A stretch of 64,000 bases of DNA from Pedobacter sp. ISL-64 (GCF_018613605.1 NZ_JAGGPU010000010.1:309946-373945), one strand, 5' to 3'. Positions 9,245 to 19,206 are shown, counted from the first letter of the stretch. Numbers and translations: made by a program. The notes: a model not told the origin generated them from the sequence alone.

Positions 9245-10255
9245 ATGAGATTTGAAACATCTACCATAAAAGATATTGCTAAAGCATTAGGACTGTCTAC
9301 CTCTACGGTTTCCCGGGCTTTAAGAGATCGTTACGAAATTAGTGAGGAAACAAAAAAGCTTGTTTTAGCCTATGCCGAAAAGGTAAATTACCGTGCCAAT
9401 CCGATCGCCAGAAGTTTAAAGGAGCGCCGTAGCTATTCTATCGGCATTATTGTAAGTGAAATTGCCAACAATTTTTTTTCACAGGTTATTAATGGCATTG
9501 AATCAATCGCCTACGATAAAGATTATCATGTTATTATTTCTCAAAGTCACGAATCTTACAAACAGGAAAAATTGAACGTAGAGCATCTGGCCTCGCGTTC
9601 CATAGATGGTTTATTGATTGCGCTTTCTTCAGAAACACAAGACATCGGGTATCTCAGAAGTTTGTATGCCAAAGGTTTACCAATTGTTTTTTTTGACCGC
9701 GTACCTAATGATTTTGAAACCCATAAGGTAATCGCCAACAATTTTAAAGGCGCTTTTGATGCCACAGAACATCTTATTTTATCAGGAAAAAGAACTATTG
9801 CCCATTTAACAAATTCCGAAAACCTTTCGATAACGAAAGAAAGGTTAGAAGGTTATAAAGCAGCTTTGATTAAATATCATATCGAATTTAGGCCAGAACT
9901 GGTTAAATATTGCCAGCATGGCGGTATGCACAGCGCAGAACTGGAGCAAGCAGTTAAAGAACTTCTGCCCTTGCATCCAGATGGGATTTTTATTTCGAGT
10001 GACCGGTTAACTACAGGCTGTATCATGGCACTGAAAAAAACTAATCCTGAAGTAGCACATACAATTGCAATTGCTGGCTTCACCAACTCTAATCTGGTTG
10101 AGTTATTTTCACCTTCATTAACCTCAGTTAAACAGCCTGCTTTCGAAATGGGCCAGGTCGCCACCGAATTGTTAATCTCCATGATCGAAGCCAAAAGGCC
10201 CGTAACAGAATTCGAGACCAAGGTTTTAGATACCGAACTGGTAAAGAAGCGGTAA
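9245..10255 (+). CDS. LacI-family transcriptional regulator
   Basis: This sugar-responsive DNA-binding protein has 336 residues. The N-terminal helix-turn-helix reads TIKDIAKALGLSTSTVSRAL (about residues 7-26) and is followed by the hinge region. A periplasmic-binding-protein-like sensor domain covers about 60-330 (SYSIGIIVSEIANNFFSQVI, then PDGIFISSDRLTTG). A TTG at 9227 could extend the frame by six residues, but the ATG at 9245 places the helix-turn-helix where the family has it. It is divergent from susC, so it probably controls the pectin locus and itself. Because similar palindromes lie near the xylose genes, it may act there too; this is inference. Confidence 0.93.
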   Translation: MRFETSTIKDIAKALGLSTSTVSRALRDRYEISEETKKLVLAYAEKVNYRANPIARSLKERRSYSIGIIVSEIANNFFSQVINGIESIAYDKDYHVIISQSHESYKQEKLNVEHLASRSIDGLLIALSSETQDIGYLRSLYAKGLPIVFFDRVPNDFETHKVIANNFKGAFDATEHLILSGKRTIAHLTNSENLSITKERLEGYKAALIKYHIEFRPELVKYCQHGGMHSAELEQAVKELLPLHPDGIFISSDRLTTGCIMALKKTNPEVAHTIAIAGFTNSNLVELFSPSLTSVKQPAFEMGQVATELLISMIEAKRPVTEFETKVLDTELVKKR

Positions 10256-10338
10256 GGCACAGGGCGATTGCCGATTAAACGCTTAGTGCTAGGCGCCGAA
10301 CGCTCCAAACTCCCATCTCTCAACTCCAAACTAATTAT

Positions 10339-10346
10339 TACCTTTG
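10339..10346 (+). promoter_or_regulatory. Bacteroidota -7 box abutting the rRNA methyltransferase start
   Basis: TACCTTTG matches the TAnnTTTG consensus. It ends only 4 bp before the ATG at 10351, so the transcript may start at or very near the start codon. No clear -33 element is seen. Confidence 0.45.
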
Positions 10347-10350
10347 CGCC

Positions 10351-11535
10351 ATGGTAGAAATCATATTAAAAAAGGGCAAAGAAAAAGCGGCATTACAAAG
10401 ACATCCATGGGTATTTTCTGGTGCACTGGAAAAAGTTAAGGGAAAACCCGAAGATGGCGATGTGGTAAAAGTTTTTGCTTTCGATAATGAATTTCTTGCC
10501 TACGGTTATTTCAACAGCAATTCTCGTGTTGCTGTACGTTTGTTGGAATGGGATGAAACTCAAACCATTGATAACAGCTGGTACCAGAACCGCTTAAAAC
10601 AGGCTATCGCTTCACGTCAGTTTATTTTAGACGAACAGACCAATACCTGCCGACTGGTTTTTAGCGAAGCCGATTTCCTTCCAGGTTTAATTGTTGATCA
10701 ATATGCTGATTTTCTTTCTCTTCAGATTTTAAGTTCTGGAATCGAAAAAGTGAAAGCAGAAATCGTAGAAATTTTAAAAACCGAATTAAATCCAAAAGGG
10801 ATCTTTGATAAAAGTGACGCCACTGCCCGTACCCATGAAGGTTTACCTATCGAAAACGGACTGCTCTGGGGTGAAAACCCGCCAGAATTTTTGGAGGTAA
10901 AAGAAAATGGAATTATTTACCACATCAATATCGCAGAAGGACAAAAATCAGGATTTTATTGTGATCAGCGCGATAATAGGCACATTTTAGCCAGTTATAC
11001 AAAAGGCAAAAAGGTTTTGGACTGTTTTAGCTATAGTGGTGGTTTTAGCTTAAATAGTTTAGCTAATGGTGCTGCAAGCATTACCAGTGTTGATAGTTCG
11101 GCTTTGGCTGTAGAAACATTAAAACAAAACGTAGCCTTAAACCAATTCGATACAGATAAAGTAACAGCCATACAATCAGATGTAAATAAACAACTCCGGG
11201 CTTTCAAAGAATCAGGAGAACTGTTTGATGTGATTGTGCTCGATCCACCTAAATATGCACCATCGCGTTCAGCATTAGACCGCGCGGCAAGAGCCTATAA
11301 AGATTTAAACCGTTTGGGCATGTTGTTGCTTGAAAAAGGGGGCTTATTGGCTACTTTCTCTTGTTCCGGGGCGGTTGATATCGAAACCTTTAAACAGATT
11401 ATCGCCTGGGCGGCACTTGATGCAGGCAAAGAAGTTCAGATTATTAAACAATTCTGCCAGCCAGAAGATCATCCGGTCCGGATTTCTTTTCCGGAAGGAG
11501 AATACTTAAAGGGATTGTTGTTAAGGGTGCTATAA
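10351..11535 (+). CDS. Class I SAM-dependent rRNA methyltransferase (RlmI/RlmK-like)
   Basis: This enzyme probably methylates a cytosine of 23S rRNA. It has 394 residues: an N-terminal PUA RNA-binding domain (about 1-80, with RHPWVFSGALEKV), a central linker domain, and a C-terminal Rossmann methyltransferase domain. Motif I is VLDCFSYSGGFSL (near residue 226) and motif IV is LDPPKYAPS. CSGAVD near the C-terminus matches the family's catalytic-end motif. The length fits RlmI. It is transcribed on its own, away from its convergent downstream neighbour. The exact target base is not visible from sequence. Confidence 0.9.
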   Translation: MVEIILKKGKEKAALQRHPWVFSGALEKVKGKPEDGDVVKVFAFDNEFLAYGYFNSNSRVAVRLLEWDETQTIDNSWYQNRLKQAIASRQFILDEQTNTCRLVFSEADFLPGLIVDQYADFLSLQILSSGIEKVKAEIVEILKTELNPKGIFDKSDATARTHEGLPIENGLLWGENPPEFLEVKENGIIYHINIAEGQKSGFYCDQRDNRHILASYTKGKKVLDCFSYSGGFSLNSLANGAASITSVDSSALAVETLKQNVALNQFDTDKVTAIQSDVNKQLRAFKESGELFDVIVLDPPKYAPSRSALDRAARAYKDLNRLGMLLLEKGGLLATFSCSGAVDIETFKQIIAWAALDAGKEVQIIKQFCQPEDHPVRISFPEGEYLKGLLLRVL

Positions 11536-11645
11536 ATTTATCCCTTACCGATCTACATTAAAGCACAAAGACACAAAGCACCAGGGTATTTTGAAATTAA
11601 CCAAGTGTTATTGTATCCTTGTGCTAGGCTGAAAGAGGAATCTAG

Positions 11646-12080
11646 TTAGCCAACCATCACTTTAGCGGTAATAGCCAGTCTGTTCCAGGCATTAATGGTA
11701 ACTATAGCCATAATAATCTGTGCTAATTCCTGCTCATTAAAAAAGCTTGCAGCTTTCTGATAAGTTGCATCAGAAACATGGTGGCTAATTAAGGTTACTT
11801 CTTCTGTTAAAGCTAAAACAGCTTCTTCTTGTGCCGTAAATAAGGTTGTTTCTCTCCAGGCATTTAATAAATACAAACGTTGTTCGGTTTCTCCTATTTT
11901 GCGGGCATCGGTTGAGTGCATATTTAAGCAAAATGCACAGCCGTTAATTTGCGATGCACGCATTTTAATCAGTTCTAAAAGAATTGGATCTAGTTTGCTG
12001 GTTGATAAATATTTCTCTAAACCGTACATCGCTTGGTAAGCTGCGGGTTCTACTTTTGGGATATCAATTCTACTTTCCAT
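11646..12080 (-). CDS. Carboxymuconolactone decarboxylase family protein (AhpD-like)
   Basis: A small helical protein of 144 residues with the AhpD core motif CAFCLNMH: Cys48, Cys51 and His55. In this family the pair of cysteines supports peroxidase or disulphide-reductase activity, so an antioxidant role is likely, but a decarboxylase role cannot be excluded. It has no signal peptide. It stands alone between convergent and repeat-rich DNA, and nothing nearby fixes its substrate. Confidence 0.88.
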   Translation of the reverse strand: MESRIDIPKVEPAAYQAMYGLEKYLSTSKLDPILLELIKMRASQINGCAFCLNMHSTDARKIGETEQRLYLLNAWRETTLFTAQEEAVLALTEEVTLISHHVSDATYQKAASFFNEQELAQIIMAIVTINAWNRLAITAKVMVG

Positions 12081-12423
12081 TTTATTTGTTTTTTGATTAC
12101 GATGTAAAGGTCTGCAACTTATCGAGCAAAAAACTTAATGTAGTTTAAGAAATGAATTTTCTAACCGCAAAGGGCACAAAGGCTTTCGCAATTGCGCTAA
12201 GCAAGGTTAAAAGCCCTTTTAGTTCGCCATTTAATATTACTTGATAAATTTGTTCGATTCGTCATTTCGACCGCAGTGGAGAAATCTATGGGTAATTTAG
12301 TTAATAACAGAACTTACAGATTTTTCCATTCCGCTTCGCTCCAGTCGAAATGACGAAAATCAATAAGCTCAACTCTGCGTGCTTCGCGTTTCTTTCTCTG
12401 TGAACTTTGCGGTTAACAAACGA
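12081..12423. other. Repeat-filled intergenic region without genes
   Basis: This stretch has no credible gene. It holds a family A inverted repeat (12260-12355) enclosed by an outer 11-bp inverted pair, TAACCGCAAAG (12162-12172) and CTTTGCGGTTA (12405-12415). The first bases contain the promoter region of the AhpD-like gene. Confidence 0.7.
12260..12355. repeat. Family A inverted repeat
   Basis: The ends CGTCATTTCGAC and CAGTCGAAATGACG are inverted copies. Internal GTGGAGAAATCT and AGATTTTTCCATTCCGC also pair. It is a diverged member of the family seen at 80-188. Confidence 0.75.
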
Positions 12424-12993
12424 TTACTTTTTAGCCCTGATTTTGCTTAAAAATTCTGGGGTAAAGCCAAGATAAGAAGCCAGCATATATTGTGGCACAC
12501 GCTGTACAAATTCGGGAAATAAACTATTAAAATGGCGGTATCTTTCTTCAGCGGTTTGGCTATATAGGAATTTAATCCTTCTTTGTGAGGCCTGGTGGTT
12601 TTTTTGCAGAATCAATCTAAAATATCGCTCCAGCTTGGGTAATTTATGGAACATTTCTTCATAATGATGGTGTTCAATAGCAATCACCTCGGTGGACTCT
12701 GCTGCCTGGATATAAAATTCAGACTGTTCCTGAAAAAGAAAGCTGGTTAGGTCGGTAATCCACCAGTTTTCTATGGCAAATTGAGTGGTCTGTTCAGCAC
12801 CCTTTATGTCAATGAAATAAAGCCTCAGGCAGCCTTTTACCACAAAATAATTCGCCCTGCAGGTTTGTCCTTCTTCTAATAAAAAAGCCTTCTTTTTAAC
12901 TGAAAAAGATTTGAGAAACGGCGCAAGAATTTCCTGTTCATCGTTACTCAAATCTATAAATTTATTAATATGCTTATAAAGTGCGCTACCCAT
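12424..12993 (-). CDS. Crp/Fnr-family transcriptional regulator
   Basis: This cytoplasmic regulator has 189 residues. A cyclic-nucleotide-binding-like beta-roll covers about 20-130 (FLLEEGQTCRANYFVVKGCLRLYF, broken here only for naming). The C-terminal end, VPQYMLASYLGFTPEFLSKI, is the winged-helix recognition region, but the DNA-binding domain is short. This form is common in Bacteroidota. The frame extends upstream to 13083, yet that part is an unrelated hydrophobic stretch reaching the GLPGLI gene; the ATG at 12993 gives the normal N-terminus. Effector and targets are unknown. Confidence 0.9.
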   Translation of the reverse strand: MGSALYKHINKFIDLSNDEQEILAPFLKSFSVKKKAFLLEEGQTCRANYFVVKGCLRLYFIDIKGAEQTTQFAIENWWITDLTSFLFQEQSEFYIQAAESTEVIAIEHHHYEEMFHKLPKLERYFRLILQKNHQASQRRIKFLYSQTAEERYRHFNSLFPEFVQRVPQYMLASYLGFTPEFLSKIRAKK

Positions 12994-13048
12994 TGCTATA
13001 TATTGATGAGCTAAAATAGGTATAATTATAAGAATAGAATATGGGGCG

Positions 13049-13831
13049 CTAAAGCGAAAAAGCCTTAAATATGGGATGCGCATATTCGCCCCAATTTTTC
13101 ATCGCACCAAGTAATATGGCTTTTAAGCCTTTGTTATCAGTAGGTTTTCCTTTTGTAGGCGCTGCTAATTCTTTCTCTGGCACAGCAACTTCTGTTACTT
13201 TAGTAGCAAACCAGGTTACATTTTCATGCGGCAAAGCTAAACCTAAAATCATACCAGGCAATCCGGTAAAAGACTCAGGGCCGCCAGGAACAGCAATTTG
13301 GTTAGCGTAATACGCCACCACGTAAACCGAATCCATAATGATGGCATTGGCCCTGCGGCATTCGTAACCCGCAATTTCTCTTGTTTCGTCGGTAATTTTC
13401 CAGTTAATTTTGCGCACGCTATCCTTAACCAGATAAGTATCCTCGTAAACATTTTTTTGTGTAGTGCTGGTTTGCGAATCAAAATTTGTAGCAATTGTGT
13501 TTTTTAAATCGGCCAGTACATCTGTTGATAACCAATTGTTATTCACTGTTTCTTCTACCGTTGGCCATTTAAATAAGCTTTTATCCTTATTAAAGCTTAG
13601 GGTACTTTTAGCGACCTTAAACTGAGGATTATTTTTTTTGTATTGATCAAAAGCCTGATTCATATAACTTTCATTGTCCTTATCAATCTTCTTTTTGATC
13701 AAGGCATACATATTCGATCTTTTTTCAAACTCGATTACGCCATTTTGTACGAAGTGTATATTTTGAGCGGATAAGCTCTTGCTGATGAAAATAACAGCAA
13801 ATAAGATGATATATTTTAGTGTAGTTTTCAT
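13049..13831 (-). CDS. GLPGLI family protein
   Basis: This secreted protein of 260 residues has a signal peptide ending near residue 22 (SLSAQN). It carries the family signature, GGPESFTGLPGMILGL, at about residues 188-203, preceded by a beta-rich region with YECRRANAII. The function of GLPGLI proteins is not known; they are restricted mainly to Bacteroidota and usually lie beside an outer-membrane barrel gene. That is the case here: it follows the barrel gene with only 5 bp between them, so they are surely co-transcribed. Confidence 0.92.
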   Translation of the reverse strand: MKTTLKYIILFAVIFISKSLSAQNIHFVQNGVIEFEKRSNMYALIKKKIDKDNESYMNQAFDQYKKNNPQFKVAKSTLSFNKDKSLFKWPTVEETVNNNWLSTDVLADLKNTIATNFDSQTSTTQKNVYEDTYLVKDSVRKINWKITDETREIAGYECRRANAIIMDSVYVVAYYANQIAVPGGPESFTGLPGMILGLALPHENVTWFATKVTEVAVPEKELAAPTKGKPTDNKGLKAILLGAMKNWGEYAHPIFKAFSL

Positions 13832-13836
13832 GGTTG

Positions 13837-16641
13837 TTATTTTTGTGTTTTGATACCGCCGCCCATTTTATTAAAATCCCACGATACGGAGAACATTAAA
13901 TATCTTCTAATGGTAGTATAACTGCTTTGGCTAATGGTTGTATTGTTGGCCGAACGATTAAAGCCGATATTCTGGTTAAGAATATCATTTACAGTTGCTG
14001 AGAATCTTAAATTTTCTGTTTTAAAGAATTTTTTGCTTACTGATGCATTCCAGATAAGACGCTCAAAACTTTCGGTAAGCACTTGTGTTTTTCCGTTGTA
14101 CTGGTATTCTGCATCTGTAGATATTTCAAACTTCCCTGGTAATTGCACATTGCCCGACGCATAACCAGACCATCCCCATCCATCACTATTCCTACCAATA
14201 CTTGCTCTTGCCATATTATACGATGGGCCAAAGCGGGTATAAAAACTATAACTTTTATCTTTGTATTTCGAAATATTGATGCCCCCACTGTAGGTATAGT
14301 TTTTAGTGTTATTTAAGGTTCTGCCTAAATCGGTGGTAATAAAGTTATAAGAAGAACTCCCATTTGCATTTGCATTTAAACCTATATTTATTTCGCCAAG
14401 CGTGTTTATTTTCCTGCTTATCTGTCCATATAAATAGAAATTTGTTTGCATTTTATCATTGTAATTGATGTATCGATAGGTGCTTTTACCAACACCATTG
14501 GTGGTTACATCGCTAATAATTGGATTTGCAGTAAAGCTGTAAGAGCCGCTTAACCAAACCGATTGGTTGGTTAAAACTTTGTAAGCGTTATAACTTGCAT
14601 TGATGTTACTTCTGAATGATGGTCTTAAATCTTGATTTCCTTCCACAACATTAAATGGATCGTTATTTATCCTAACTGGCTGAAGTTGATCAAGTGTGGG
14701 CTGGTTGGTATTACCATTATAGCTAATCCGTAATGATTTTTGTTGAGAAAAACGATATTGATAAGTTGCCTGGGGCATATAATTAATAAAGTTTCTTACA
14801 TAGGTTTTGTTATGGTAAATATCATCCTGTTTGAAATTTACCCCACTAAATTTCGATCCAAAATTGATAACCGTTTTACCTTTTTTATAATTGAAAATTG
14901 CACCTGCCTGATTGATGGTCTGGTTCAGTTCAAAGTTGTTACTGTAGAGCGTATCTAAAATATCATATCTGCCAGTTCCAGATTGATTAAAGGATAGTCG
15001 ATCTGATTTCCCGTTCATTAAACTTAGGCCATAGTTAATAATTACCGTCAAGGTTTTTGAAAGGGGTTCAGTGTAAGCTGCATTTAACTTAAAGGCACTA
15101 TTTGTTATATCGTTGGTCTTTAATTGATTGGTAAGACTATCTATTATTCCTGTTCCGGTCTCATTTGCCCGTTTGTTAAGCGAGTTTAAGTATCCTTCAC
15201 TATTACTTTTGTTGATCGATTGATTTAAGTTTAATGATAATGTACGCCCTTTTTTCTTTAATTTTTTGGTGAATAAAACGTTCATGTTAAAACTTTGATC
15301 ATCTACCTCATTGCTTAGCGTTCTGTCAGATGAATTTAGGAATTTATCGTTCTCACCGAAAGTTGAAGTTACAAAATGGTTTGAGGTATTACTTTTTTTC
15401 AATGCACCATCAACGTTAACTTTCATGGTTAAGGTAGTATCGATTTTTAGCTCATACATGGCATCCAGTTTTTGTCTGAACATGTCATTGTCGAATGATT
15501 CATTTGAGGTATTATTCTGTACTCCCGATTCTAAATTGTTCTGATTTATTGAGTTTTTATCACCCTGAACCCTGATTGATCCAATTTTATAATTTGTGTT
15601 TAACGATTCCTTGTCTTTGTTCCATTTGTTATCGAAATGCAAGCCCCCGGTTCTGGCTAGAGGTAACCCCTGACCATTATATTGCCCATCATAGCTATCA
15701 AAGTCATCGCCTCCACTACTAAAATACATTCCACCGTCATCACTCATCGTCAGGCCGCCAGAGCCCCCATATTTATCCCGGTCATCCCAGCCTAAGCCCA
15801 CTGTTCCATTATTGCCCAAAATGCCGTAGGCCGAAAATTTCTTTTTGCCCCAGAATTTATTAAACATTCCCTGACCCTGATAAAAATCTTTTGTTCCATA
15901 ACCACCCTGCACTTTGCCAAAGTAGCCGTTCTTTTTATCTTCTTTAAGTTTAATGTTAAGTGTTTTGGTTTTTTCGCCATCATCAATGCCTGTAAAACTA
16001 GCCTGATCGCTGGCTTTATCGTAAAGCTGAACAGATTCTACCATATCTGCCCTCAGGTTTTTAGTTACCAGCGTTGGGTCGTCGCCAAAAAATTCTTCAC
16101 CATCTACCAATACCTTCGGTACGGTTTTGCCCTGAGCTGTAATTTTCCCATCCTTATCTACCTGAAAGCCAGGAAACTGTTTAATCAGATCTTCCACTTT
16201 TGAGTTCGGTTCGATATTATATGCTTTGGGATCAAACTCTGTAGTATCGCCTTTAATTTTTATGGCTGTTCTGTTTCCTTTAATAATTACATCGGCAAGA
16301 ATTTTGGCCATACCTGTAAGATTAATTTTTCCATAATCTTTAACCTGAGTGGTAGAATCGAGCGTAAAATGATCTACAAAATCTGCATACTTAGGGTAAG
16401 AAACCAATAAGATAAACTTCCCGTTTTTAATTCCGCTAAGCTCGAATGAGCCATTTTCTGCTGCCCGGGTAAATTTCACCAATGTAGAATCTTTTGCATT
16501 TAAAACTGCGATAGAGGTTCCAGATAAAAGCATTGTCGATGCAGTATCAATCGTTCGGCCTTTAATGGCATGGAGGCTTTGTGCTTTCGAATAAGTGGAG
16601 ATAAAAACGAACAGGCACAACGAGAGTAATAGGCGTTTCAT
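13837..16641 (-). CDS. Outer-membrane beta-barrel protein (TonB-receptor-like)
   Basis: This outer-membrane protein of 934 residues has a signal peptide (1-20, SKAQ). A carboxypeptidase-regulatory-like domain covers about 22-110 (HAIKGRTIDTASTMLLSG). A plug-like region includes VEDLIKQFPGFQVDKDGKI and VPKVLVDGEEFFGDDP, followed by a long barrel with many aromatic strands. This is the family often annotated as outer-membrane beta-barrel family protein, related to TonB-dependent receptors but without a known ligand. The GLPGLI gene directly downstream suggests the two work together. A Gly/Asp-rich stretch near residues 270-320 is unusual and may be a surface loop. Confidence 0.9.
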   Translation of the reverse strand: MKRLLLSLCLFVFISTYSKAQSLHAIKGRTIDTASTMLLSGTSIAVLNAKDSTLVKFTRAAENGSFELSGIKNGKFILLVSYPKYADFVDHFTLDSTTQVKDYGKINLTGMAKILADVIIKGNRTAIKIKGDTTEFDPKAYNIEPNSKVEDLIKQFPGFQVDKDGKITAQGKTVPKVLVDGEEFFGDDPTLVTKNLRADMVESVQLYDKASDQASFTGIDDGEKTKTLNIKLKEDKKNGYFGKVQGGYGTKDFYQGQGMFNKFWGKKKFSAYGILGNNGTVGLGWDDRDKYGGSGGLTMSDDGGMYFSSGGDDFDSYDGQYNGQGLPLARTGGLHFDNKWNKDKESLNTNYKIGSIRVQGDKNSINQNNLESGVQNNTSNESFDNDMFRQKLDAMYELKIDTTLTMKVNVDGALKKSNTSNHFVTSTFGENDKFLNSSDRTLSNEVDDQSFNMNVLFTKKLKKKGRTLSLNLNQSINKSNSEGYLNSLNKRANETGTGIIDSLTNQLKTNDITNSAFKLNAAYTEPLSKTLTVIINYGLSLMNGKSDRLSFNQSGTGRYDILDTLYSNNFELNQTINQAGAIFNYKKGKTVINFGSKFSGVNFKQDDIYHNKTYVRNFINYMPQATYQYRFSQQKSLRISYNGNTNQPTLDQLQPVRINNDPFNVVEGNQDLRPSFRSNINASYNAYKVLTNQSVWLSGSYSFTANPIISDVTTNGVGKSTYRYINYNDKMQTNFYLYGQISRKINTLGEINIGLNANANGSSSYNFITTDLGRTLNNTKNYTYSGGINISKYKDKSYSFYTRFGPSYNMARASIGRNSDGWGWSGYASGNVQLPGKFEISTDAEYQYNGKTQVLTESFERLIWNASVSKKFFKTENLRFSATVNDILNQNIGFNRSANNTTISQSSYTTIRRYLMFSVSWDFNKMGGGIKTQK

Positions 16642-16933
16642 AGATAAGATTTGGTTTTGTTTGCCGAATATAAAACTAATATGTTAGTTGTGCATAATGG
16701 TTTAACCTTTTTTAACATTATTGCCTAATACTCAATTCATTTTAATCTTTCAGGTTTTACAACAAATCGTTTTTCATATAGATTAATTAGTCGTTCGTCT
16801 ATAAATACAAGCTCATGGTATAATAGCTGGTAACTCGCTGAAACGTTTTTGATAATCCGCAGTCTTACCTGCAAAACCTACTGATAGTTAGGTGTTTAAA
16901 ACAAAGTTATCACAACATAAAAATATTAAAGTC

Positions 16934-17575
16934 ATGAGAACTTCTATTAAAAATTTATTCGCAATTGCATTAGTAATGGTTACTTTAAGTAGCGCAACAG
17001 TAGTAGCAAACGCTACAGAAAACAACGCAAATTATACCACTATAACTCAGGTTAAAAATATCGGTAAAATTGTAGTTACCGGAAACGTTAAATTGATCCT
17101 TGTTCAGGATGCCAAAGAAAGCGTTGAAGTTTATGATCAATATTATACCAAAAATGCCTTGGTACAACAGCAGGGAGATGAACTTAGAATCAGCTCTTTT
17201 GATAAAAAGACATTAATTGTAATTGCCCACTTAAATAATTTAACCGCTATTGAAGCATCGAACACAGCAACGGTAAGTACTACAGGAAACTTTAACCTGT
17301 TAAACTTAAATGTTGTTTTGGGTGATAATGCTTCGGCCTATATTAATGTTAATGCTGTTAACCTAACTACAGACGTAAAAGATTCAGCATCGTTAAAGCT
17401 TGAAGGTTCAACAGAAACACACTTATCTGTAAGCGGCATAGCTTCTAAAATCGAAACCAGCAAATTTACTGCTCAGGACAGTAATATTAAATGGGTTGCC
17501 AAATCTGCTATAGCAGGCAACAATAAATCGCGCTACGATGATCTTCAGGTAGATTTATTAGAAAAACTATTCTAA
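16934..17575 (+). CDS. DUF2807 (GIN-domain) secreted protein
   Basis: A secreted protein of 213 residues with a signal peptide (about 1-25, VVANAT). The remainder is a run of short beta-strands typical of the DUF2807 or putative autotransporter-adhesin-head domain (GKIVVTGNVKLILVQDAKE, then VSGIASKIETSKFTAQDSNI). A GTG at 16892 would add 14 residues ahead of the signal peptide, so the ATG at 16934 is chosen. Function unknown; the fold suggests a beta-helix at the cell surface or in the periplasm. It is monocistronic and ended by a strong hairpin. Confidence 0.85.
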   Translation: MRTSIKNLFAIALVMVTLSSATVVANATENNANYTTITQVKNIGKIVVTGNVKLILVQDAKESVEVYDQYYTKNALVQQQGDELRISSFDKKTLIVIAHLNNLTAIEASNTATVSTTGNFNLLNLNVVLGDNASAYINVNAVNLTTDVKDSASLKLEGSTETHLSVSGIASKIETSKFTAQDSNIKWVAKSAIAGNNKSRYDDLQVDLLEKLF

Positions 17576-17596
17576 CCCTATCATATATTTTACCAT

Positions 17597-17632
17597 AAAG
17601 GCACTAAATTTAAAATCTAGTGCCTTTTTTTA
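17597..17632 (+). terminator. Rho-independent terminator
   Basis: A perfect 10-bp stem (AAAGGCACTA and TAGTGCCTTT) with an 11-nt loop is followed by a run of Ts. It ends the DUF2807 gene. Confidence 0.9.
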
Positions 17633-17664
17633 GTTAACGGCTATGGTTACAAACGAGGACGATT

Positions 17665-19206
17665 TTACAAATCAAATTTTATCCCTTGTGCTAAAGGCAG
17701 CGTGTTCGAATAATTGATGGTATTGGTTTGTCTGCGCATGTAAGCTCTCCAGGCGTCTGATCCGCTTTCCCTGCCACCGCCTGTTTCTTTTTCACCGCCA
17801 AAAGCACCGCCGATTTCTGCGCCCGAAGTACCAATATTTACATTGGCTATGCCACAGTCAGAGCCTTTAGCCGATAAGAATTGCTCTGCCTCTCTTAAAT
17901 TCAAAGTCATAATGGCCGATGATAATCCTTGTGGAACGGCATTTTGCAAAGCAATGGCCTCATCTAATGTTTTGTATTTAATCAGATATAAAATCGGCGC
18001 AAATGTTTCGTGCTGAACAATCTTAAAATCATTCTGAACTTCGGCAATACATGGTTTTACGTAACACCCGCTTGTATAGGCATTGCCCGATAAAACGCCG
18101 CCCTCTACCACAAAATTGCCACCCTCTTCCTTACATTTTGTAATCGAATCTAAGTATGCTGCAACCGCATCGGTATCAATCAGTGGTCCCACGTGGTTAT
18201 TTTGATCTAAGGGATCTCCAATACGCAACTGTCCGTAAGCTTTAACCAGTTTAGCGGTAAAAGCATCATATACACTTTCGTGGATAATTAGTCTCCTGGT
18301 AGAGGTACAACGTTGGCCTGCGGTACCAACAGCACCGAATACCGCACCGATTAAGCTCATATCTAAATCAGCATGTTCTGAAATGATAATGGCATTATTA
18401 CCACCAAGTTCAAGCAAGCTTTTTCCTAACCTTGCGCCTACTGCCGCGCCAACTGCCTTACCCATACGCGTCGATCCGGTGGCAGAAATTAAAGGAATGC
18501 GGCCATCATTTGTCATGAGTTCGCCAACTTCCCTATCGCCTAAAACCAGGTTGCAAACCCCTTCGGCTATATCGTTATCTTTAAAAACCTTTGCAATAAT
18601 ATGTTGACAGGCGATTGCGGTTAGCGGTGTTTTTTCTGAAGGTTTCCAGATGCAAACATTACCACAAACTAATGCCAAAGCGGTATTCCAGCTCCAAACC
18701 GCTACAGGAAAATTAAATGCAGAAATAATACCTACAATCCCTAACGGATGCCATTGTTCGTACATGCGGTGGCTTGGGCGTTCGCTGTGCATGGTTAAAC
18801 CGTAAAGCTGCCTGGATAAACCTACTGCAAAATCGCAGATATCGATCATTTCCTGCACTTCACCAAAACCCTCCTGCAAACTTTTCCCCATCTCGTAAGA
18901 AACCAGGGTGCCTAACGCATCTTTGTTTTCGCGTAAGGCATCACCAAACTGGCGCACAATTTCTCCTCTTTTTGGAGCCGGAACAGTACGCCATGCTGTA
19001 AATGCTTCCTGTGCTTTATGTACAACAGCATCATAATCAGCAGCACTTGCAATCTTGGCCGAAGCAATCAGTTTGCCGTCAACAGGAGAAAAACTTTCTA
19101 ATGTATTTACATTAAGTTCACCACCCCAATTGCCGCCCGTACTATAAGCGGCATTGCTTGCATTAATGCCCAGGTTGTTTAAAATGGATTGAATATCTGT
19201 AGTCAT
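17665..19206 (-). CDS. Aldehyde dehydrogenase, ALDH7/alpha-aminoadipic semialdehyde type
   Basis: This NAD-dependent enzyme of 513 residues most resembles ALDH7 (antiquitin), which oxidises alpha-aminoadipate semialdehyde in lysine breakdown. It shows the family N-terminus, HPLGIVGIISAFNFPVAVW in the cofactor domain, LLELGGNNAI with the general base Glu, and GTAGQRCTSTRR with the catalytic Cys. The glycine-rich end (GGAFGGEKETGGGRESGSD) is also typical. No other lysine-degradation gene is nearby, so the pathway is inferred from family resemblance only. Confidence 0.88.
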   Translation of the reverse strand: MTTDIQSILNNLGINASNAAYSTGGNWGGELNVNTLESFSPVDGKLIASAKIASAADYDAVVHKAQEAFTAWRTVPAPKRGEIVRQFGDALRENKDALGTLVSYEMGKSLQEGFGEVQEMIDICDFAVGLSRQLYGLTMHSERPSHRMYEQWHPLGIVGIISAFNFPVAVWSWNTALALVCGNVCIWKPSEKTPLTAIACQHIIAKVFKDNDIAEGVCNLVLGDREVGELMTNDGRIPLISATGSTRMGKAVGAAVGARLGKSLLELGGNNAIIISEHADLDMSLIGAVFGAVGTAGQRCTSTRRLIIHESVYDAFTAKLVKAYGQLRIGDPLDQNNHVGPLIDTDAVAAYLDSITKCKEEGGNFVVEGGVLSGNAYTSGCYVKPCIAEVQNDFKIVQHETFAPILYLIKYKTLDEAIALQNAVPQGLSSAIMTLNLREAEQFLSAKGSDCGIANVNIGTSGAEIGGAFGGEKETGGGRESGSDAWRAYMRRQTNTINYSNTLPLAQGIKFDL

